A model generated the notes under the pieces. That model had not been told where the DNA came from. It was given only the letters and a program-made list of their open reading frames with translations, and did no database searches. This document shows, piece by piece, positions 22,702 through 35,542 of a stretch of 64,000 nucleotides of DNA; within the stretch, counting starts at the first letter, position 1; each line of letters opens with the position of its first letter. A program made the translations under genes and the position numbers. Source of the stretch: Gamsiella multidivaricata (Eukaryota > Mortierellomycota > Mortierellomycetes > Mortierellales > Mortierellaceae); the NCBI RefSeq assembly GCF_025024155.1, contig NW_026251763.1:1-64000 (forward strand). Reading direction: 5' to 3'.

Positions 22702-23291
22702 GGTTGATAAATGTTGGTTGTTGTTGAGGAATGGGAAGGAAAGATAGGGGAGGAAATGTGAAGAGAAATGAAGAAGAAGAAGAAGAGAAGAGAAGAGAAG
22801 AGAAAAGAAAGGGTGAGGAGAAAAGGAAAAAGGTTTTTAGCGGATGGAGGCGAGCCGCATAAAAAAAAAAAGAAAGAAAGTCATCTGGCAGCGGTCCAAG
22901 GCAAGAATGGGATTGGATCAGCAAAACCAAAAAGTTACACCAAACGCGTAAACTGAGCTCTCGGGCATAACTCCAAAGACCCATACAAAAGGGTCCTTTC
23001 ATTGGTGCATAAGAATGTGGTTGCTACACGGAAATGTCAGTGAGGGGTCAGTGAGTCCACCACAACCCTTCTCTCCTCTCGGCTTTTTGTTCATCTCCAT
23101 GCGGCATCGATCTGTATCTCGCTAACATGGCTCCACGGCTTATGCTAATAATAACTCTGCGAAGACACCGTGTCACTTGCTCTATTGAGCGCCCCGAATT
23201 TGCCCTGGGCCCCAGGAAATACTTTATTTTCTTATGTACAATATAAAAATGACTTGGTTCATGTCTCCAGGAACATGTATATGTAACACGT
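22702..23291. other. Intergenic region, about 590 bases
   Basis: Separates two minus-strand genes. It contains GA-rich leader sequence (22740-22880) for the glycine-rich protein and the 3' region of the TBC protein gene. Nothing else seen. Confidence 0.6.
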
Positions 23292-26200
23292 CTATGCAAC
23301 ACCCAGTGCTTTCCTCAGATCGCTCAGTCTCCTCGCCAGCTCATCCCTCTCGTTCTCACTCTCGGCGTACTTCATCTTCGTATCGATCAACATGCTCTCC
23401 AGCTGGTTGCACTGGTCCTCCACCTGCTCATTCTTCCGTGTCAGCTCCACGTTCTTCTCCATCACGCTCTGTATCTCCGCCTTGAGCCGATCCTCTACCT
23501 CCTTGCCCTGTGAGTCCACAATTTTGGTCAGGTCCGAGACCTTTTGCAACAACACGTCGTTTTGGTCTTGAAGCTGCGCCATCTCCATCTTCTTTGTAAT
23601 CAGCTCCTTGGCCAGCTCCACATGTTCCTTGTTGAGCGTATGGACTGATCCCTCGAGACGGCGGACATGCATCGACAGCTGACGGTTGGATTCCCGTAGG
23701 GAATCCTCCGCTGCGAGCTCTGCCTGCTGCCGCTGAACCATGGCAGTGTACTTCTGCGCATACTGGGCCAGCTTCTTAGGCGTCACCTTGACATCATACG
23801 CGTCCCGAACAAACAGACTAGGGTTGTTCTATATCATAAAAGAAGCAGCAGGACGACAAAGAGTGCGTCAGTAATCGAGTAATCTGCACACGCTATATGA
23901 CAGATCGGTGTCATCGGTATCGCCCTTACCCTGTAATATTCAAACAGTCCATTCTTCAAAAACTCGACTAGTGTCTCAAAATCATGGTTGAGGATCCGAT
24001 CGTGATTTGCCTTCAGCAGCGCGATCGCAAACCGCAACAACGACTCGACTCCCTCGACAAACATGATGTCGTAGATTCTAAAGACTAGGTCCAGTGGGAA
24101 CTTGTACGCAAACAGGGTCATAAACCACTGGGATGCATACATGGTCGACCGGACGCCCTGGTTCTGAAAGTGCTTATGAATCAAGGGTACAGTCTCCTCC
24201 ATGAGTTGCTCGTACTGATACAATCGTAGCTGCAGTGTACTCATGTCTGGCGTAAAGTGCCCGCGCATATCGTACGTGTTCATCATCCGGACCAGCACGC
24301 AGAACGCCTCTTCATCGGGCATCTAGAAATAGCCGGAGAAACGAAACAAAGGCCCATTCACAAAGGAGAGTATACTTTTCGGTGAGCACAGCTGTGGTAC
24401 AGCAACTTCACAAGCAGATACTGAAACACGTGCATGATACCAAAAACTTACATTCAACAATAATGGTCCGACCACAAAACTCAATCCTTGACAATAGCCA
24501 ACCTCTGTGTCGTACAGACTGTAGGCCTTAACCACGTTGAAGAGCGACTCTTGGCCCAATCCCTCGGCCTGGAAGTACTCATGGTTGGGGAACGTGCGAC
24601 CCATATCCCGATTGATCTGCTTCTCGTGAGAACTAGTCGCCTTGAGCAACTCTGCGTAGCTCGCCTCGAGTTGAGCATCCTTGGATTTCGCCAACAATTG
24701 CCAGATCAGACCCCGCAGTGCAGGTGGGATACCCTTCTGGATCTTTTGTGTCAGCTCTTTGGGATTCTTCTTAACCACACCGTTGTAGTCGTGCATCAAT
24801 GCACCCCAATAGTCTACAAGTAAATAGAGCCGAGTGTTCTTAGTAAGCAATGATGAATTCCGCCAGATGACTCGGTAATTTCCACGCAGTTGTATCCTGC
24901 TTACCCCAGTCGACATCCTCGCCGACGGACTCTTCTTTAGCATGTCCAATGGCGCGGTCCATCTCTGAATCATTCGTCACCCGTCTTTTGGTATCAACTT
25001 CCAACATCGAGTTTTGGGCGTCCAACCGTGACAACAACAGATCCATGTTCGAATCCGTCGTCATAGTTGAATACAATGAAGCGCGCTCTGGGCTCACGTT
25101 ATTAGATGGCCGCAGATCGATCCCTGTGGGGCTTGTATTGACCATCATGCCTGCGCCCGAACCTCGAGCACTCGTCCTGCTTGGTGTTTTTGCCATGGCA
25201 GAAGGAGGAAGAGTCGCTGAACTATTGTTGCCGCTTCCAAAACCACGTCCCATGAATGCCCCTGAAATAGAGCTCGCAATTGAGCTGATGGATCCATTGA
25301 GGACACCTCCGGTCCGGGGTTCAGGTGATGTCGATGCTGCCGCTGCAACTGGTTGAGGACTGACAGGAGAGGGCTGTGGTTGCTGCTGTTGATGGTACTG
25401 CTGTGACTTTGGATGTGGTTTACCACCAAAGAAACTCGATGGAAAACCGGCATTGGAGGAAGCAACAGGAACCCTGGGAGCTATCGTGCCGCTGTTTCGT
25501 TTAAGCGCGTTGGGCGTAAAGGGCTCATCTAGCGAGATATCATTTAAGCTCGTATCCGACAACGAACTATATGACAAAGGTCGCTGGTTATGAAGACCAT
25601 TGGATAATCTGCCTGAAGAAGCGCTCGAGATTGATCGCGCAAGCGTCGTTTGGTTGGATTGGAAATAACCAGTGATAGGAGGAGAGCCAATTCCGCTTGA
25701 GGAACGGGATGTGTTGCTTCCAGAACTCGAGGTGCGTTCGATTGTCTGGCTCGAGGATATTGCTGAGGCTGACTGAAGATGCTGTGGGGTAGACGGTACG
25801 GTTGCTGTAGAAGAGGGCTCAGGAGGAGGGGGCGTAGACTTGTCAAGGGCAGACCAAGAAGGCGGAGACGATACCGGGCGCTCGTCTTGCTTGTCACTTT
25901 GATCAATCTCTGAATGCTTCTTGATCTCAGGTTCGACAGGTAAGGTGGAGCGACTCAGGACTGGCGAGCCAGGTTTGGACAGGGTCTTGGTGGCAGAGAA
26001 GGTGCTAGATGCCGGACGAGAACCTGAGGGAACTTGCGAGGATGCAGGCGACGAGAGCGCCGGCATATAAGATTCCTCACGATCTGACTCTGACTCTGAG
26101 TTGGATTCAGACTCGGATTCGGAGGGCTCAGGCCGGTCCTGGTCGTATCCAAACGAATGATGCTTTGTGTGGCTCGAATAAGACCTGGCCGAGAGGATCG

Positions 26201-26627
26201 AGGCGCGTGCGTTGGTTGCCGAGACGCGAATGACATTGCTGTTGGATGGTTTTTGGACTTCGTTCTCGTCGTCTGACGCCTGATCAAACGTCATTTTGTG
26301 CTGATGGTTGGGTGTGCTCGGCTGTGGTTCCACAATGGCGTTGGCATGGTGGGGACGCTCCTCAAGCTCGTCCTCGCTTTCGTCGTCATCATCGCGTCCA
26401 TAGGTGTAAGCGTCTGCAAGATATGGCTCATCGTCGCTGTCGTTTTCCTCCCAGGAATTTCTAAACTTAGACTCAGAAGCAGCGTCCTCGAAGGGCTTGA
26501 TGTTGGTGGGGTAGGGATGTGTATGTCCCTTGTTTGGCTCCGCATCAGAGATGGCACCGTAGCTGTCAATGGGGTCGAAGTCCTTGTTGTCCTGGGTACC
26601 CAAGGAAGTATGCTTGTTGACCATCAT
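23292..26627 (-). CDS. TBC-domain Rab GTPase-activating protein, EVI5/GYP5-like
   Basis: Four exons: 24905-26627, 24452-24813, 23930-24322 and 23292-23828, giving 1004 residues. The first 570 residues are disordered and Ser/Pro-rich with acidic patches. The TBC domain starts at KGIPPALRGLIWQLL (about 600) and carries the two catalytic fingers: Arg647 in RDMGRTFP and Gln683 in GYCQG. It continues with MPDEEAFCVLVRMM and SQWFMTLFAYKFPLDLVFRIYD. A coiled coil fills 850-1004, as in EVI5 and yeast Gyp5. It should accelerate GTP hydrolysis by Rab proteins at Golgi or secretory membranes; the Rab partner cannot be told. The 5' end is divergent from cyclin C across about 1.07 kb. Confidence 0.93.
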
Positions 26628-27694
26628 AATGTGCGAATAAGATATGATGTTGATGAGGTCAGGTCAGGCACTATTAGTTAGGGGTATAAAAGAAAAGAAA
26701 AAAAGTAAAAAAAAAAAGGAGGGAGGGAGGAAGGGGAGATGCGAATGCGAATGCAAATGGAGTGGAGTGAAAGGAGGGATGGTTCTGAGGATGAGGAAGG
26801 AAAGAAAGAAAAGGGAATGAGCAAAGAGCGAAGAAAGAAGAGGAAAAGAAAAGAGAAGAGGGGTTTCTGCCCCTGCTCCTGCCCCTGCCTGACTACCTGC
26901 GCCCATCCGCTGTTTCGTATGTGTGTGTTATGTGTGTCTTTGATTTCCTGCAGTTTCTGCACTGTTCCCCCGCTCTTCCTCGCCACCCCGGTTTCTGTGC
27001 CCCGCGGGATAGTGTTCCCCTTACATTTCTCTTTGTTCCATCCTCCCAGTCCACCGATCCAGGGCAACAATTCGACAATGGGACTTTGTTTGGATGCTAT
27101 TTGCTCCCTTTAATGAGGCTCCACACAAACATAGTCGGGTACCTGATAAACTCACGTCCTGGGGCACAACCCATCACCATCAAGGTTCATCGACTGGTCC
27201 CTGAGAAAATGTAATTTATTTTGGCGCCAATTGCAATCCGATCATCGATATCAGCTGCGACAAAGTACTGGTTCTTCAGTCGCCTCCCTTCTCGGCAAAC
27301 AAACCCCCCCAGCCTGGTGCAGCCAACATGGTTCAATCGGCTACATCTGCTTTGTGGAACAGAACAACACAGCCTCGCGTATACACTTAGGCATCCATAC
27401 ACATAAGCACCATATGGCCCATGCTCCGCGTTTGTTATTTGTGTAGTCATATATTCCAGGGCAGAGCGGAAAGAGTGGGCGGTGACTGCTTCGTGGCTTT
27501 CAATTGGGTTCGCGACAGCGTGCAAGGAAGAAACGCCCAAGAACAGAAACTCCAAACCATTCCCCATTTCACACCTCTCAAAAGTACCCCTCATCCATTA
27601 AACAACCCGCCCTTTTCAGGAGCCATCTCGACAGAACACTGGAACCTCTTCATCCAAGACGCTGTCTTAATTTCATCCGCACCTGAACTGCTCG
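26628..27694. promoter_or_regulatory. Divergent intergenic region between the TBC protein and cyclin C
   Basis: About 1.07 kb holding the promoters of both genes. GA-rich leader sequence (26690-26860) precedes the TBC gene. No specific factor site is claimed. Confidence 0.5.
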
Positions 27695-29481
27695 ATGGCA
27701 GCCAACTTTTGGACCTCGTCTCATGCGTAAGTTCTAACACCCGCCTATTGTCATATCACAGAGAATCTCAGGCCACTGAATGCCTCGAGCCTCCTATCAA
27801 TACCAATTGAACGCGTCAGAAGGCTCCGTGAAGGTCTTCCAGCCATCTTTCGCGAAACAGCTTGACTGAGTTTGTTCTGCTTATCTGTCTTTATGTATAG
27901 CACACATTGGATCTTGGATCGGAGGCGTCTTGAGGAGGCCATGAGGGAAGATCTCGAGTACGTGGATATCGCAACTCTGACCAAGATCAAGATGTGGTAC
28001 TACAACAGTATGTCAACAGTTACTCCCACGTCTTGGTCGGTGCTTTCATTTTCATGCTTCAATTGCTCTTTTTCGCTCACTGATCCCTCTTTCCATTTCC
28101 ATTTTCATTTATGTACCACTCCTCTGGATCTGAATGCCATCGTCGTCAAACAACCGGAATACCTACTAGTCATTGGAAAGATCGGAAAGCGATTACAGTT
28201 TCGCCAGCAGGTCATTGCCACAGCCATCGTCTACTTCAAGCGGTTTTATACAAAGTGCGTAGGGCGGATGATTGCTAGGATAGGAGCTCAGGAGCACGCT
28301 GACTGAGTGGGCACCAACTGACCTCTTTAGATACCTGTGCCTTGCGTCTTTAGGAACAGCATGCGGTCAACAGATCCATCTCTCGTCGCAGCGACGTGTA
28401 TATACCTCGCGTGCAAGATTGAGGAATGTCCGCAGCACATCAAACATATTATCACGGAAATGAAGCACGCCCTCGCAAGTATGCCGCCAGAAAAAAAAAA
28501 TGGAATCCACAGCGTGATGCAGAAAGAAGGGCTCTATGGTAATAAGGAATCGTTCGCTCATCCATCTTGCTTCTTTCGCTTGTTAAATGGAACATAGATC
28601 ACGGAGGATTCGACTACGATACATTCAAGGTCGCAGAATTTGAGTTTTATCTCCTAGAAGAACTCGAGTTCTACCTGACCGTATACCATCCTTACAGGGA
28701 CTTGACACTCATCGCCAAGGAGCTGAAGCTGGAGGAATCAAACCTTCAAACCGCATGGTACTTTCCTTCATATTCTTTCTCAACGACTCAAGGAACGAAC
28801 AAACGAACAACGTATTCTGTCCAGCACCCACTTATACAACTTGCTTTCATATACCTTAGGTTCGTAATAAACGATTCATACAGAACAGACGTGTGTCTTC
28901 TCTATGCGCCCCACATGATCGCTCTCGCAGCCCTCTATATCATCTGCGTCGTCCACGCAGAGCGCTACACGGACAGCAATAATAACAATAACAACAGCAA
29001 CAAGAATGCCCTCAGCGACGACAGCAGTAGCAGTGGCGGTATCATCTCTCATACACACAGCAACGTGCATCTACATTCTCAACTTCACAACATGGCCACC
29101 AAAAAGGGACACCACCATAATACATCCCATGTAGAAGGACACGGTATCAATAACAGGAATATGGTCCAGTGGTTTGCCGATCTCAATGTTGAGGTTGAAG
29201 AGGTAGGTCCATATGTACCGGATGTGCAAGGTACATTTCTGTACAAAATAATAATAAAAAAAAAACCAAAAGAAAAAAAATTGCTAATGTGTGTATGTCT
29301 GGCTTTATTCCTTTAGATCATAGAGATTACTCAGGAGATGCTGTCGTTATACGCGATTTGGAAAGATTATAATGAGGAGAGTGTACCAGCCATGATCCAC
29401 ACGCTTAAGCGACCTAGTCGACCAGCAACACCTCACCAACAGCAGCAACAGCACCAGTCAACAGCACAACAATCACAGCAG

Positions 29482-29513
<32 letters not shown>

Positions 29514-29550
29514 GCAGCAGCAGCAGCAGCAACCTCAGCCGGTTGCCTGA
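27695..29550 (+). CDS. Cyclin C (Mediator kinase-module cyclin, Srb11/Ssn8 type)
   Basis: Seven exons: 27695-27726, 27901-28007, 28170-28254, 28354-28478, 28598-28757, 28860-29202 and 29317-29550, giving 361 residues. The start MAANFWTSSHATHWILDR matches animal MAGNFWQSSHYLQWILD. Cyclin-box landmarks follow: LQFRQQVIATAIVYFKRFY, STDPSLVAATCIYLACKIEE, FEFYLLEELEFYLTVYHPYR and INDSYRTDVCLLYAPHMIALAALY. The partner should be CDK8 in the Mediator kinase module, acting on Pol II transcription. An insertion of about 70 residues rich in Asn, Ser and His precedes MVQWFADLNV, and the C-terminus is polyglutamine. An alternative donor at 28539 would extend exon 4 by 20 residues; both choices keep frame and share the acceptor. 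Confidence 0.93.
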
Positions 29551-29750
29551 CAACCATAGAGAATCCTCAGCTTTTGTCAGTGATCTTGTAGAAAGCACAG
29601 AAGGGGACCAACTCTGCCATCATAAAAAATAATATTAAAAAAAAACAACTTTGCCTTTCTCCTATCCTCTAATTATTTTTATTATATCGCTGATATGCGT
29701 ATGTCCAATTTTGCTAGATGCTTTGTAATGATACACGTTGTTCTTTCCTT

Positions 29751-30854
29751 TCAGATTGAGTTCTTATAAGTCCTGCCTTCCTTCCTTCCAATCCTGATAT
29801 ACCGCTCCTCATCGTTCCTTGCCTGAATCAGGATCACTGTGCTCACAAAACATACCACGTTCACGATCGTGAACCCAAACAGCGACGTGTACAGCTTCCT
29901 TAAATAACTGTCCGCGAACACCGAAACCTTTTCCTCACATCCCGGAAAAATCGAAGGCGATTGTGCACATAGCCCTGATGGGACCACATTCTGTCGATAG
30001 AGGTAGCCGCAGCATTGTGGGTATCCTGCCAAGGTTGTCTATTCGTCGGTATCACCGAACAGCGACAATAATAATAATAAATAAAATAAAAATAGAGTGG
30101 CGTTAGACTGAGGAGACTCTGGTGGGGTAGAGGTGGGATTGACAAATAGCGGCACCACCAAAAAAAAAAAAAAATACATACCATGTCCTGAAACGCTGTC
30201 TTGAGAGAATCCGGCCAGGTCAACCACTGCGACGCAAACAAACTACGCATCCTTAGGGTCTTGAACCAGATCACTCCTCCCAAAGATAGCTCTGCAATCA
30301 TGACCGCGACCATCAACCACGCGAATGATACCAAAAAGCGTTTACGACGCACCGGGGCCACTCCACCCACGTATCCGACCAACGCCGTTCCTGCAACCAA
30401 TGCTCCAATGAATGTTCCAGCTATAAAAAAAAATAAAAAAATAAAAATAGTAATAAAGAAAGAAAGGTTACAAGGAGTTGAGGTCAGTGAATTGACGGAT
30501 ATCCAAAATGCTGCATACGGTAACAAAGTCAGCTACGTCCAAAGATGGAAATGAGACATCTCAGGGACAGACATCAATTGAGTTCTTCGTCCCAAACCCC
30601 ACACGCTCAATTTTTTCTTTTTTCTCTTGTTGCGGAGTAACTGAGCAGTGGCCCTGTGCGAGGGGGGGCAGGTAGGTAGGATAAAGGAATGGTAGTGCGA
30701 CAGTGCCACCCATGCTCGTTTCGATCAAATAAAATGAACACAAACCGCTTAGGGGCAAGCATTCATAAAGTGAATGTTGCCAAAAAAAAAAGCGTGCGCC
30801 TATTTTGCCGTTGGAGATGGGCAGAGAGCTGTACTTTGGACGGATGGTCTAGCC

Positions 30855-30899
<45 letters not shown>

Positions 30900-31328
30900 G
30901 CCAACCCCCAAGCATCCGGTGCTTTTGAATCCCTTCCTTTACAGGCACTCCATTCTTTTCATTTCTTTTCTTTTTTTTTTTTTTTTTTTTTTGGCGCTTC
31001 CTGTCCGCCTTTTTTTCATTTAGTTGTATTTGTGCGCCCATGCCTCATGCTTTATATGCAATCCATTTTCATATGTCGATAAGGTTGCCTGGTAAAAGGA
31101 TTCGAGGTATGACATCTACATCTCCAAAAAAAAAAAAAAAAAAAAAAAAAAGTTCATTGCATTGCATTCACCTTGTTCAATTCCTCGCGAGATGACAGCG
31201 TCTCGAGGTGCACCGTCTGCAGCCTGCCGTAACCAGAGCATCCCCATTATCAGGGCTCCGACGCCGGTGAACAAGTAAATGGTCGTGAATACAAGGAAGT
31301 ATCCCTTTAGTTTCCTTATTTCTGACAT
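29751..31328 (-). CDS. Tetraspanin-like four-helix membrane protein
   Basis: Three exons: 31172-31328, 30182-30420 and 29751-30038, giving 227 residues. Helix 1 is YFLVFTTIYLFTGVGALIMG, helix 2 GTFIGALVAGTALVGYVGG, helix 3 FLVSFAWLMVAVMIAELSLG and helix 4 LFGFTIVNVVCFVSTVILI. The large loop between helices 3 and 4 has the CCG motif (PQCCGYL) plus later Cys residues including PGC, the tetraspanin signature. Tetraspanins organise membrane microdomains; fungal members (such as PLS1) act in polarised growth and host penetration. Its role here is unknown. Intron 1 is 751 bases, long for this locus, and holds a 26-base A run and a 48-base TGTC microsatellite. Confidence 0.85.
30853..30900. repeat. 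(TGTC)n microsatellite, about 12 units
   Basis: A near-perfect tetranucleotide repeat inside the long first intron of the tetraspanin-like gene. Confidence 0.95.
31126..31151. repeat. 26-base A homopolymer
   Basis: An uninterrupted A run starting about 20 bases inside intron 1 of the tetraspanin-like gene. It reads as T in the gene sense. Confidence 0.95.
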
Positions 31329-33536
31329 CTTTGATTATGGGGTATGACGATTGTTGGTGAGAAAGATGGAAAGAAGGAGGAGAGGAAGGGGAGAGGAGAC
31401 GGAGGAGTGGAGAGGAGGCGGAGGAGTGGAGAGGAGGCGGAGGAGTGGAGAGGAGGCGGGAGAGGTAAGAGTGGAGAGTGGAGAGTGGATGAATGAAACC
31501 TGTGTGCTGTGGCTGGAAAGGTTCGCAATTGTTCAACACTTTACAAAGCGAAAAGTAAGAGAAAAGGGGAGAAGCGAGGAGGAGTCTGGGAACAGACAAC
31601 CAGGAGAGCCGGTCGAGAGATGGATAGGACTATATAAAAACGGGAGAGAGTTAAAAAAAAAGAGAGCTGGCACGCAGAAATGGACGGGTTCCTGGTAGGA
31701 GAGGTACAGCAGACGGTGACAATCCAGAAAAAGCAGCAAAACGAGAGCAGCTCTTCAAGGCGTTCGCTCATGCTCTCTTCCACCTTTGGTAAGCGCTCGC
31801 CAATTACAATTTGATAAAAGGCCCTAGGCTCGTAAACAAGCGCTGAGGATGACAGCATATACAATGATACTTAATCACGTCGAGCATTCGCAGCTAAAAA
31901 TTACGAGTTCTTTTTTGTCTTTTTGTTTTCTTGCCTCCTCCCTCCAGCTCCAGAGAGATGATGATGGCACCTACGACCAACGATTTCAAAAATGAACTAA
32001 GCAGTATCCTCTACCATAGACGCCAAAATTCCATACAGTCGAACATGTTCATGTCAGTATCTCAACTAAACTTTTAATACCAAGCATATAAAAACCCTCA
32101 TTGTAGACGCTGAATAACTGCTCATTGAGCGTTGTAGGCGGTGAAAAGAGGGGCAATCTTAAACAATGTAGGTTAAGACTAAGGGATTTCAACGAGTTCT
32201 AAAGTGGCCAGGTTGTATCAAATAGCCATATCTCATCATCGAGACCAAGCATCGCCACCAGACTGTAGAAATAATATGTTACAAATAGGTACAGCTGTAG
32301 AACCCTTTCTCTTTTTGATAGCGTCCCTTTCGAGCGAGAGCAGCTGCATGTTCGTTTTATCTTGGCTCTGAGCTACCAAGCTTTTTTTTTTTTTTTTTTG
32401 TAAATGAGAATATCTGCAGTCTTCAACTTCTAATTCCATGACCAGAGCTCATACTCTTTATCGTATTCAATCCGGATTTTCATACCCTCATGGGAAAGGA
32501 TACGTGGTGATGGGTGTCAATGGGAGTTACTCGTCACAGAAGCCTCCAGTTGACCGGTCTCAGAACAGGAAGACATACGACCCATGGCTTTTCGTCGCGT
32601 AATATAACATGCGCGCAGTTCAATTCCTCCCTTCCTCCCCCCTATGACTGTCCAAAACACGTCAGAGATTGATGTCTCCCGGCCTGACCACAGACCCATA
32701 TATTACATTAACCAAAAGCTAAAAACGTAAACTCAGGCCAGCAATCCCAAGACGCGTTTTTTGAAACAATAAGACGTCTAAGGTTTTCTGCGGTTCTTAT
32801 ACAGCAGATGCCTTAGTGTATTATGAGCTATTGTTAGATATATTAATAGTAAACTTTAGTGTTTGCAGGCACCAGAGTATATACCAGGGCACACGCTTGG
32901 GCACTCGATCATGCTTGTGAATGGAACATATGCATCCAACTCAGGATAGCAACCCTCTCAGCTGCGGCGAGCCAGAGTTTATTTCTGTGATTTAACCAAC
33001 CGAGCAGCCAGTATCTGTCTGCTTGGTTGACGCGTCTCACTCTCTACGGATCGCTAGGGCGACGTAGCCTATTTGGGCAAAGTCATAGGCCCGCCAATCT
33101 TGGACTCCGCATCCTCGGTGCTCCCGAACGCCCTCAAAGTGCCTTCGCAATCCGTTATTCGCCTTGCCTCCGTCGATACACTAGTAATCCCGAATTGGCT
33201 TTAGGCAGTGAGCAAGACTCATCCTGCTCCAGGAGACGTCGTCTCATTTTTTATTCGTCCCCTCTGACTTCTTTACTGTGCTAGATTAGCGAGGAGGAGC
33301 GAGGAGGAGTGTGAAGGAGAGCAGAGGGGTGTTGTGCTGTTGCATAATGGAATAAGCTATAGCGCAGAGGAGTGCAGAGGAGTGCAGTGCTGTGGTATAG
33401 CAACGTTAGCTCTGGGATAACGAGGGCAAATACCCGGTATCCAGGTACATTCTGCTCAAGTGTTCAACACTAAATGTTCATGCTATTAAATATTAATATT
33501 TGGATATAATAACTAGACTACGAATGCCCCTCCCCA
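31329..33536. other. 2.2-kb intergenic region without a supported gene
   Basis: Between two minus-strand genes. Near the tetraspanin start lies a purine-rich leader containing three perfect 19-base repeats (31401-31457). The rest (31720-33530) is mixed-composition DNA. A short plus-strand open frame at 33027-33284 has no recognisable domain and no convincing ATG. GAGGAG-type short repeats occur at 33290-33385. Confidence 0.55.
31401..31457. repeat. 19-base minisatellite, three perfect copies
   Basis: The unit ggaggagtggagaggaggc is repeated three times head to tail, about 75-130 bases upstream of the tetraspanin ATG, probably in its leader or promoter. Confidence 0.9.
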
Positions 33537-35542
33537 TCAAGCCTGGATGGCGACTCCACGAGCCATGCGAATAGTCCCAAAATCATATTCGCCATTCTTC
33601 TGGCCCATCCTCTCACGCTCCTCCGCGCTCACTTTCTTCATCACCAAGGGAGTCCTCAGTTGGCGAGGCTTCAACACCACAGTCGCATCACCCTCCATTT
33701 GTTCCTTCTGCTTCTGCACCCGCTCGACCTTTGACTGGATTGAGTGCTGCTGTTCCTGCTGCCGCTCCTGCGGATCCTTGGGCTCCTCAAACCGGACGGC
33801 GCCTAATCCAATACGGCGCTTCGTGTCCCGCATCGATGACGCACGGCTTACGGCGCCCCGACTCTCCAGACTGTTCTGGCTCGACAACAAACGCTGTCGT
33901 GCCAATGGAGAAAAGGTCTTGTTGCCGCCCTTGAGGACATTGTGGAGGGGCATCGCATAGTCGAATTCCTCTTGATCGCATTCCTCCAGTAGCTGCTTCA
34001 TCGTCTTTTCAGGACGATTGGGAGAGGAGAAAGCCGCGCTTTCCTGACTATTGAGGTCAACACCCACGGATGAGGTATCGATCAAGTGCTCAAAGGTTGG
34101 ACGAGAGACCCGACGGATGACTCTGGGCCGGTGCTTGCGGTGGTGGCTTCCGTTGAGCTGGACTTGATTGACAACACTCTCATCCATCTCTAACATGTTG
34201 TCCTTGAAAGGCTCGGTGACTGCAGGGGGCGACAACTTGACTAGCTGGGGAACATCTTTGACAGGACACTCGTTCACGGCTCCGTCATCCTGCTTCTCCT
34301 TCTTCTCCTTCTCCTCCGTCTTCTCGTCGGCCGCTGGAGATTCTAGAACTGAAGAATCCTTGTGGTCTCTAATCTGCTGGTGCGCGCGGTAGTATCGGAT
34401 CTGCTGCTGGACAAACTTTCTGAACCAGTGCACATGAACCGCCAGGGCCATAAGTGCGACCTTCCAGCACAGACGCGACTCGACATTCAGGTAGAGCTCC
34501 GGCAGTAGTACGATCGGGTAAAGGATCCTGCTCAGGAAGAACGAAGTCGCAAACAAGAGATCCGATCGGAGCATTGGAAAGATATGTCCCGAGGCCAAAA
34601 AGATGGTCGATACTGGACACGAGAGAGAAAGAGAAAGTCAGCCGCATAGTCGACCGAAAATGAAAACAACATATCACGGCAGATGATTCACCAGACAAGG
34701 TACATACCTTCAATAGGCGTTCCCATCGCAAAGAGGGTCGACACATTCTTCTGCAGGGTCGCGTTCGAGACCACAGCCAGGTACCCTAGATGATGGGCCC
34801 ATCCCGACAGTGGATCCAGATACGCTCGGTAATACACCATCCCCAGCACCAGATCGCAAATCAGATAGCTCACAAAGTACGCCGAGTACATCGTCGCCAA
34901 GTTCGACTCGTTCGGGAACTGACGAAGCGACAGCAACGTATTCCATCGTCCATCCAGATTTCCGTCACTACCACTGCCTCCGGGCGGATTCCACTCCATA
35001 TTGGACGAGAGCGTGAATGTGCCCGTGAAGAGGACAATGGAGGAGAACAGGGTCAGGACCCAGGAGAGTCCCCTCCGGCTCTTGGGACGCTCCTCCGAGA
35101 GTTGAGGCACGAAATGGCGGAGGAAATAGAATCCGGTGATCTGGAAAATGCTCGCTGCCAAGAAAGTGAGCGCAAAGACCGAAGTATTCGGGTTGATATC
35201 GAAATTGCAGAACAGCAATGGCTCATGGAGAGAGAAGAGGTGTGCGAGGAAGGAAGGGTGTGGGACTGGGGATAGGGTGGCTGACAGGAGCGGGACTGAT
35301 GAGGAAGCAGCTGCCATGGATGAGCCTTGTCCTGTAGAGGCAGAGGATGGGTAGATTGGGGAGGATACGCTGCTGCAGATGGCGCCATGATATGGAGATG
35401 CGGCTGCAGCGGTTAATGTGGAGGTAAAGTGTATGATAGGGCACAGCAGAGAGCTGGCTGTGTGGTTGTTGAGGACGCCAGCGTCCGGGTGGCCCGAGGT
35501 GGCACTCAGGGCAGCCTCGAAAAGGTCGTGGATGTCGATCAT
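33537..35542 (-). CDS. TLC-domain (TRAM/LAG1/CLN8) membrane protein, paralogue 1
   Basis: Two exons, 34708-35542 and 33537-34612, phase 1, giving 636 residues. Several hydrophobic segments follow a Ser/Ala-rich start: FALTFLAASIFQITGFYFL, LTLFSSIVLFTGTFTL, AYFVSYLICDLVLGMVYY and, after the intron, DLLFATSFFLSRILYPIVLL and WKVALMALAVHVHWF. The spacing YYRAYLDPLSGWAHHLGYL and the motif GTPIEG fit TLC proteins of the TLCD4/TMEM56 type. A 270-residue hydrophilic tail rich in Lys/Glu/Arg/Gln follows the last helix and should be cytosolic. TLC proteins are membrane proteins of lipid metabolism or sensing, and ceramide synthases are relatives; the activity of this branch is not established. The next gene upstream is a paralogue. 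Confidence 0.85.

Noticed and set aside
33027..33284. Plus-strand open frame of 85 codons between the tetraspanin and TLC genes
   Set aside because: No ATG start, no recognisable motif and ordinary composition; treated as chance.
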